A DNA stretch of 64,000 nt from Carnegiea gigantea (taxonomy: Eukaryota > Streptophyta > Magnoliopsida > Caryophyllales > Cactaceae), in NCBI GenBank assembly GCA_029747015.1, contig JAKOGI010000026.1, positions 1,224,817 to 1,288,816 on the forward strand. The letters are read 5' to 3'. Both the position numbers and the translations under genes were made by a program. Each line of letters opens with the position of its first letter. The stretch's first letter is position 1. Shown here piece by piece: positions 58,321 to 64,000 of the stretch. Below the pieces are notes generated by a model. The model did not search any database and was not told the origin of the DNA. It saw nothing but the letters and a program-made list of their open reading frames with translations.

Positions 58321-60960
58321 CACTAATTCATTTGCAATAAGTGGAATTCAACTTCACAGTTATGGGTTTTGGCAAAACAACATCCATACCCATTGAAAAG
58401 TGGAATTCGATTTTCAATTTTTCATTTCTTTTAACTTGAAGAAGTGGTTAACTTTCAGAGACTAAAACCACTACTTCCGAAACTCAATGTTGCTGCTTTT
58501 GAAAATACGCAAAATAGTGCACTTAGTGGCGACTTACTATGATAAAATTGGATTTTGAGTCAAATCTTTTTCAAAGGCAGTTATCATTTATAAAAGAAAT
58601 TTTCCACCACCACCTACTGTGGAAAACAATTCAATTATTACTTTTTTACGGTGGCGGGCTTTGATTAATATTTTTTGTTTGCCTGAATAAAATGGGAACT
58701 TTGATTAAAAATTTTAACATATGAATCAAATCTCAATACTCACAAGAGTATATGGTGAATAACCATATCCTCTTCTGAACTGATTTTCGGTCAGGCTTGG
58801 TGTTTGGGCATTATAAAGTGGGTAACGAGTCAGACATAATTACTTATTCTCGTTTTTAATCATGTGTTTAACTAGAGCCAAATTATTATTGGCGTATAAC
58901 AGTAGATCTCTCCTGTTTATGTTCGGTAATCTCACACATACCTGAGGATATGCATATCATGTGACCCGAAAAGCTGGTGCAGACCTAAAAAAATATGGGT
59001 GGTGGATAAATGATTGGACAAATTGGATGGACCTGGATGATGCTCCACACGATCCATCAAGTGCTTAACTATCCATTCATTTTCACTTGTTTTGTATTTA
59101 TTTTTTAAAAAAGGTTGTTAAATATTTAACAATTTCTGGATAATTATATATGAATCTTACAATTATTATCAAATGTCCCTAAAAAAAAGTTTAACCACTT
59201 GTCTATCACCCAATCCATTCAATTTTACCTATGGGTGATTGACGGATGGATGGATATGGATGAAATATTTTAAGGATGATTGATGGATTTGATGGGAAAG
59301 GTAAAAGTGTATTATGTATGCAGGTGATGCTTCGACTCAAATATGATATATTACTAGTCCCACTCTTACAATTTTGCTCTATTCATAAGACTTGAACTGG
59401 AGATTTTTTAAGAAACGAGCTATATTGTTGAGTTATGGTTGTAAAGTTATATATGCATAAATAATGTATGTAGTGGACGATGGTGAAATTTTGAATTTTG
59501 AATTTAATTACATAGATAAAAATTGATCGATAAATGAAATCAAGACAAGGAAAACAACCTATCGTAGATGTCTAATAACTTATTAGTACTAGATTTGTAT
59601 CAAAATTAACTGGGCTAATACAATGAACAATGGAAAAAAAATTTTAAACGAACTAAACATTGAGGCAAATTTTTTGGTCAATATCTAGCTCCTCCCCCCC
59701 CCCCCCCAAAAAAAAAAAGGTTAACAAAAGTTGGATAGTTCAAGTACATAAATTTTTTTTCATCATTTTGTGGAGTGGGTAAAGTTTGCCCACTGTACCT
59801 GTGAAGTTCCATACCTTTCCATAAAGCAATCATTTTTCCAGGTATATATAAAAATATATAGCAGGATTTTTCATATTAATCATTTTGAATTTGTTGAAAA
59901 TAGACAATAGAAGTTAAAAAAAAAAAAGGAAGAAAGAGGGAGAATATAAGAAATAGGAAAAAAAAATAGAAAAAAAAATAGAGATTTTTCGGTGTTGGAT
60001 CATTCATTCATTGGAGTTGAACTACTATTGGCTCAATAAAAGATAGAACTCTCCTATTATAGATTTTTTTCATTCACAAGACTCAAACCCAAGACCTTAA
60101 TTAAGAAGAATATGTATCCAACTACTTGAATCAACCTGTGTTGGTAGACAAGTCATGAGATACATGAGTGCTTTTTCAATTGTATGTATGGGGGCATTAA
60201 TTATCAGTTTCAATGGCCTGGTTGTTGGTGATCTGATCTGCTTCTCAATAGCAATGATGGTTTATGTCCATTACTCCCCCTTATGGTGACTTACATACTT
60301 GCCCTCCACATGAAAGGTCTCCCCCCCCCCCCCTTTTTCTTTGAAGGTTGGGTGTGATGTGCATTGTATAGTATTTTTAGTACAAAAACAACATATTTAT
60401 GACATGTCAAAATTATCGGGATAAATTGAACAACATAAAAATTCAGACAAAATATTTGTGTTCAATAATATCTTATCAATTTTGGATTGAATGAATTAAA
60501 CAAAATAAATCTAAATTCAGGTTAAAATTGAATTATGACCAATAAACAGAAAAAAAAAAACCCGTGCTAGGTTTAGAAATTTGCTGAAAATTTCTTTTTG
60601 ACTATTCTTGATACTTTTTCGCGTCACAACAAATATAAGTGATCAGATCATACAAACTATTATCAACACTAAATACAGTGAAGCAACATGTGACATCTAT
60701 TATTTTTTAAATACTACTGTATTGCTTGAAATTTATTTAAATGAATGGGCTAATATAATTAATAATAGTATTGAAAATGATAAGAATGTCGATGATCAAA
60801 AGGTGCTCACCATTAGATTTCTTTGGGTTTGTGCATGACATAGAAATGGTCATTTCTTCTAATTATAATTTTCTGAACTAAATTAGTAATATTTTACTAG
60901 ATTAGGTTCTATTTTATATGGCAAAACAATCATACATGAATGTTGTTATTTGTTGTCCAA
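58321..60960. other. AT-rich spacer without a recognised gene
   Basis: Contains two 13-base C-runs (59695-59707, 60321-60333). Two related tracts (ttcataagacttgaactgg near 59394, ttcacaagactcaaaccc near 60072) may be relics of one dispersed repeat. The 76-codon frame at 60608-60838 matches nothing I know. Confidence 0.5.
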
Positions 60961-60967
60961 TATGTAT

Positions 60968-61102
60968 ATCATACTCCTGAGAGCATATACTCTCACGAGC
61001 CACATCATCAAATATATATTAAAAAATTAATATATGACAAATACATGCGTGAAAAATATATATATGTGGACAATGAGAGCTTGTACTCCCGGGAGCACAT
61101 AA
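60968..61102. repeat. Small palindromic MITE-like repeat
   Basis: Ends atactcctgagagcatatac and, on the other strand, gtgctcccgggagtacaagc are imperfect inverted repeats of about 30 bp (both run on into ctctca) around an AT-rich centre. Target duplication not clear. Confidence 0.5.
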
Positions 61103-62455
61103 GAAATTGCCGTATCTAGGCCCATAACGTCATCAGAGTTTTGATTTTGAAACAACTATTGGTCTTTTTATCAGCTAAAAAAAATTAATTGAACCATAAA
61201 TAGTATATTTGATGTTTACATCTGCGTATTACTGAACTTTGGCAATAAAACTTACAACTATGAAACTAAAGGAATACTTAACAAATGTATCTTTATCATA
61301 TAGTACATTAGAATTATTAACGTCCATAATTTTTAAAAGATTAATCACTTACTAGTGTTTAGATATTTTTTGGGGGGCTCGAGGGGGGAGGGTTGGGTAC
61401 AATTTTCAGTTGTGGTCTTTATTGCCTACCGAAGGGATGAAGATAGTTTCTCCTGGATTTTAGATTCAATAATTATTTTTCAAATGCATATCTTCACTGG
61501 GGTATAAAAAAGAAAAAGGGGCTATAAAACGAGCAAAAGCTAATTAATTGCATAAATATAAAAATTAAACAAATAATTGGAGATATTCATAACAGTAAGT
61601 GTATATATACACAGAAGAAATGAAATGAGCATATATGGTTATATGATTGTAATAATAATACAGTATTTGTTTCAAAGGACATGTTTTCCAAGGACATAAA
61701 CGTACCTTAATCACATCCAGGCAAACAAGGAAGAACACTTTTATTGTAGTAAGTACTCAATTTTTATTTTTATTTTTTTTGGTTTTTTTTGTTTTGGGGG
61801 GGGGGGGGGGGGGGTAACAAGGCTACAAGGGGAAATTACGAGGGGAAATGGGCAGGTTATGTACGGTAAGGACAAGGAAGCAAGATGTAGGAGTGCGCTC
61901 ATAGGGTTTCCTTTCGTAGGTCAATGAACAATAGATGAAGGATCTTATGACACATATATAAATGGACAACCAGGATGATATGCATATCTGAGGTACAGAG
62001 TCTATCCTTCGCTAGAGCTCCATCACATTCAAAGAAGATTTGGAGGTCGTCATTTATTTGCCCATATGTTGAGCTTTTGAAGATAAGTACTACAATGCCT
62101 TTTTATTGGAAAAAAATGAGTAAACTCTTATGACCATGGGTAAATTTTGATCTCGACTTCCTTTTGATAGATGACTTCTTAAATTTTTTTGAAAAAATCA
62201 CTGCCAGATACCCCACTTTGTGTGAAAATCATAACTAGAGGACCATGATATTAAAATATATTTAAAGGTATACAACATTCTGTGGAAACTATTTTAAGGG
62301 AACAATTTACTATTTATATTTTCTTTTAAGCCCTTAAACTTTTCATATTTGCAAATCCACACTCAATCTTTAAAAACTTAAACTTACTTTAGAAAAATTG
62401 AAAAAAGTGTTTGTGATTTTTTGCTCACTAATAGATCTCGACTTTCTATTTCATC
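61103..62455. other. AT-rich spacer with a 19-base G-run
   Basis: No gene seen. A T-rich tract leads into 19 consecutive G (61796-61814). Some of the sequence just before 62456 may belong to the pararetrovirus, but I cannot place that boundary. Confidence 0.5.
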
Positions 62456-62469
62456 TGGTATTAAAGCCA
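62456..62469 (+). promoter_or_regulatory. Pararetrovirus primer-binding site, two transitions
   Basis: tggtattaaagcca matches the tRNA-Met site consensus at 12 of 14 positions. Both differences are transitions (C to T and G to A). In this virus family the site marks the origin of minus-strand DNA synthesis and position 1 of the map. Confidence 0.65.
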
Positions 62470-62545
62470 CGTGCACAAAAATAATTGCGATTATTATGCT
62501 AGTTAATGATTAATTAAGTTAATTAACTATGATTAGCTAAGATTA

Positions 62546-63405
62546 ATGCTTGAACTATCATCTGCTTGCCCTGGATCTAATTATTCACATATTATTCACT
62601 CACCGGAAGGTAATATCTCATTAGCACCTCAATTAAACTATATCATTGATATAGTTTTAGAATTAAAAGATGAATTAGTTAAAATTAAGACTGAACTAAA
62701 AGATCTTAAGAATCAGCTAACGGTTGTCCACCTTTCTCTTATTAACGAAGTTAGACACAGTAAAAAGCCTAGTCCTAGAACTAGCACTCCTTATTAGCAT
62801 AAATATCCTTTTCAAAATCCAAAAAACAAGATTCAATTTTCTTTGCAAGAGATTAAAATCCAAAAGAAAGTAGGAGAAGAATCTGGTGAAAAATCGACTG
62901 AAGAGAAAGAAAAAGAAGATGGAGTATGAAAAATATGGTCTTGAAGAACTACAAAAAATGTTCGATGAGGAACAAAATCCAGAAGAATTGAACAAAATAA
63001 CGAGCGCAATTAGTGACAAATATGATATCTTGTCTGATGACAATGAAGAGACTAATACTGTCCAATTAGAAGAAGAAATATATCAGCAGATGAATCTGAT
63101 AAAATTAAGAGATCTTAAGGTTTTACCATTAGAAGAAATTAGAAGAAAACTTGACAAAAAAATATGGTAAAATGATTAATGAAATCAATGAGATTGGGGA
63201 AGAGATTGACCTCTATGAAATAGAGACTAATCTAGTTAAAAATGTCGTTCCTAAATTAGAAGAATTTGATAAACCATCCAGAAGAAACACTCATTTTTTA
63301 AGACCTAGGTATGTTCTTGCAGGACAAACAAGTAATTTTTCCTTCGAGTTTGTCCCAAGGAAAACCACGACCTATAAAGAGACTGACCTTACCCCAATTA
63401 ATTAA
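62546..63405 (+). pseudogene. Pararetrovirus N-terminal reading frame, broken
   Basis: From 62546 an open piece of 83 codons contains a heptad-like segment (about residues 30-65, rich in Leu, Lys and Glu) and ends in TAG at 62795. The frame continues to about 62930. A second frame (about 62886-63170) is acidic and Lys-rich, and shifts at an A-run near 63151. A third (63151-63405) ends in TAA. At least two stops and two shifts interrupt what was probably one protein with the downstream part. Function of this N-terminal part is not clear; coiled coils occur in coat-protein precursors and virion-associated proteins of the family. Confidence 0.65.
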
Positions 63406-64000
63406 ACTGATTATGTCTTGAACATCGATGGAGCTTGTAATAGAGAAGAAATATTTGAGCACTGGAAAAGAAAAATGAACAATGTCTTAAATTTAAATAC
63501 TACATGGACTACGGCAAACTTTCTAAATTATATCGAGCATAGTTTCTCTGACACTGTAGCTGACTGGTATGATTCCTTAAGTGAAGATGGTAAAAATAAT
63601 TTAAGAACGATGGAAATATCAGTTGCTATGTTTAGAAGTCTGTGCAAAGAAATTGAAACTGAATTCATCGGAGCTAAAATTGATTTTGAAGAAAAAGCAC
63701 GAGAATGGCAAAGAAAAATTAACAACATAGAACTATGGGATATGAGATATCTAGAAAATTATATTGTAGAATTCAGTCAATATTATTACAAAATTGGGCA
63801 TAATGAAATCAATCTAGGCATGTTCTATGACAAATTGCCATATCCTATAAATTCTATAATTAATGAAAAATACATGGCATGGTTTGAACGAATAGATATT
63901 GTTGATACCCTTGGTTCAAGGATTTTCATTTTGCAAAAATGGGTCAATGAACAATTTCTTGATCTTCAAAAGCAAAAGAAGATTAAGAACCAGTTCTTAA
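63406..64000 (+). pseudogene. Pararetrovirus coat-protein-like region, open at the edge
   Basis: About 198 codons without a stop in the frame that precedes the TAA at 63403. Contains FEHWKRKMNNVLNLNTTWTT, SDTVADWYDSL and YIVEFSQYYYKIGHNE followed by KLPYPINSII. These are typical of the caulimovirid coat core, which has a Retrotrans_gag-like fold. The Cys-rich knuckle expected at its C-terminus lies beyond the window. Part of a larger broken frame, so not a working gene here. Confidence 0.72.

Larger units (their letters stand above)
62456..64000 (+). mobile_element. Endogenous pararetrovirus (Caulimoviridae), 5' part
   Basis: Starts with a mutated tRNA-Met type primer site, followed by an N-terminal region rich in charged coiled-coil sequence and then a coat-protein-like region open to the window edge. 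No movement-protein motif lies upstream of the coat region, an order compatible with the cavemovirus or solendovirus type, but reverse transcriptase would be needed to place it. The left boundary is not defined. The copy is broken by stops and shifts. Confidence 0.72.

Noticed and set aside
60608..60838. Possible gene or viral fragment
   Set aside because: Only a 76-codon AT-rich frame with no motif and no supporting neighbours.

Overview
The window is nuclear DNA of a flowering plant, probably a eudicot. It is AT-rich and gene-poor. Most of it is decayed transposable elements of plant type: Ty1/Copia, Ty3/Gypsy, L1-type LINEs carrying an RNase H domain, an RTE LINE, hAT elements and MITEs. 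There is one host gene of recognisable structure, a broken copy of it, one further gene relic, and the start of an integrated pararetrovirus. I see no operon-like or bacterial features and no convincing tRNA, rRNA or CRISPR. Species cannot be named from the sequence.

Layout. (1) 1-17.8 kb is a nest built on a minus-strand LINE (LINE-L). Its ORF1 and the first codons of ORF2 lie at 16.40-17.76 kb. ORF2 resumes at 11.66-11.85 kb after a solo Gypsy-type LTR (11847-16396, TSD ttggc/tcggc) that itself carries a 1.26-kb hAT element (TSD tggcaagg). ORF2 is then cut by a gag-only Gypsy element (4028-11663, LTRs of 692 bp, TSD ctttt/ctctt), resumes at 3745-4027, and is cut again by Copia-C, which runs off the left edge. 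(2) 17.8-21.5 kb is AT-rich sequence without a recognisable gene. (3) 21.56-25.4 kb is an adenylate kinase 6 (AK6/Fap7-type) gene: a 5' UTR exon, a UTR intron holding a MITE, and three coding exons. One base is missing inside the P-loop codons. A partial, decayed duplicate lies at 26.97-28.87 kb. (4) 29.12-32.77 kb is a hAT element with a broken TTF/DUF4371/dimerisation-type transposase. (5) 32.79-33.33 kb is a pseudogene of a small plant membrane-protein family (MEE60-like). (6) 33.9-38.7 kb holds an RTE LINE tail and a 5'-truncated L1-type LINE (LINE-C). (7) 40.39-58.31 kb is a second nest: a hAT element of about 0.54 kb (8-bp TSD with one mismatch) contains a roughly 6.1-kb LINE (LINE-B), which contains Copia-A in its ORF2 N-terminal region and Copia-B inside its RNase H domain. 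(8) 58.3-62.4 kb is AT-rich with a small MITE and long G/C runs. (9) 62.46 kb to the right edge is the start of an endogenous caulimovirid: a tRNA-Met type primer site, then a broken N-terminal reading frame leading into a coat-protein-like region still open at the edge.

How it fits together. No multi-gene pathway is visible. The elements record successive insertions whose order follows from the nesting and target-site duplications. Their reading frames decayed in a recurring way: many stops are TAG or TAA where the family has CAG, CAA or TGG, as expected from deamination of methylated cytosine. The points most worth checking are the P-loop frameshift in the only gene-like locus, the four-component nest with TSDs at its levels, the hAT family pair (coding element plus trans-mobilised derivative), the gag-only Gypsy with a W-box-dense LTR and two minisatellites, and the pararetrovirus at the right edge.
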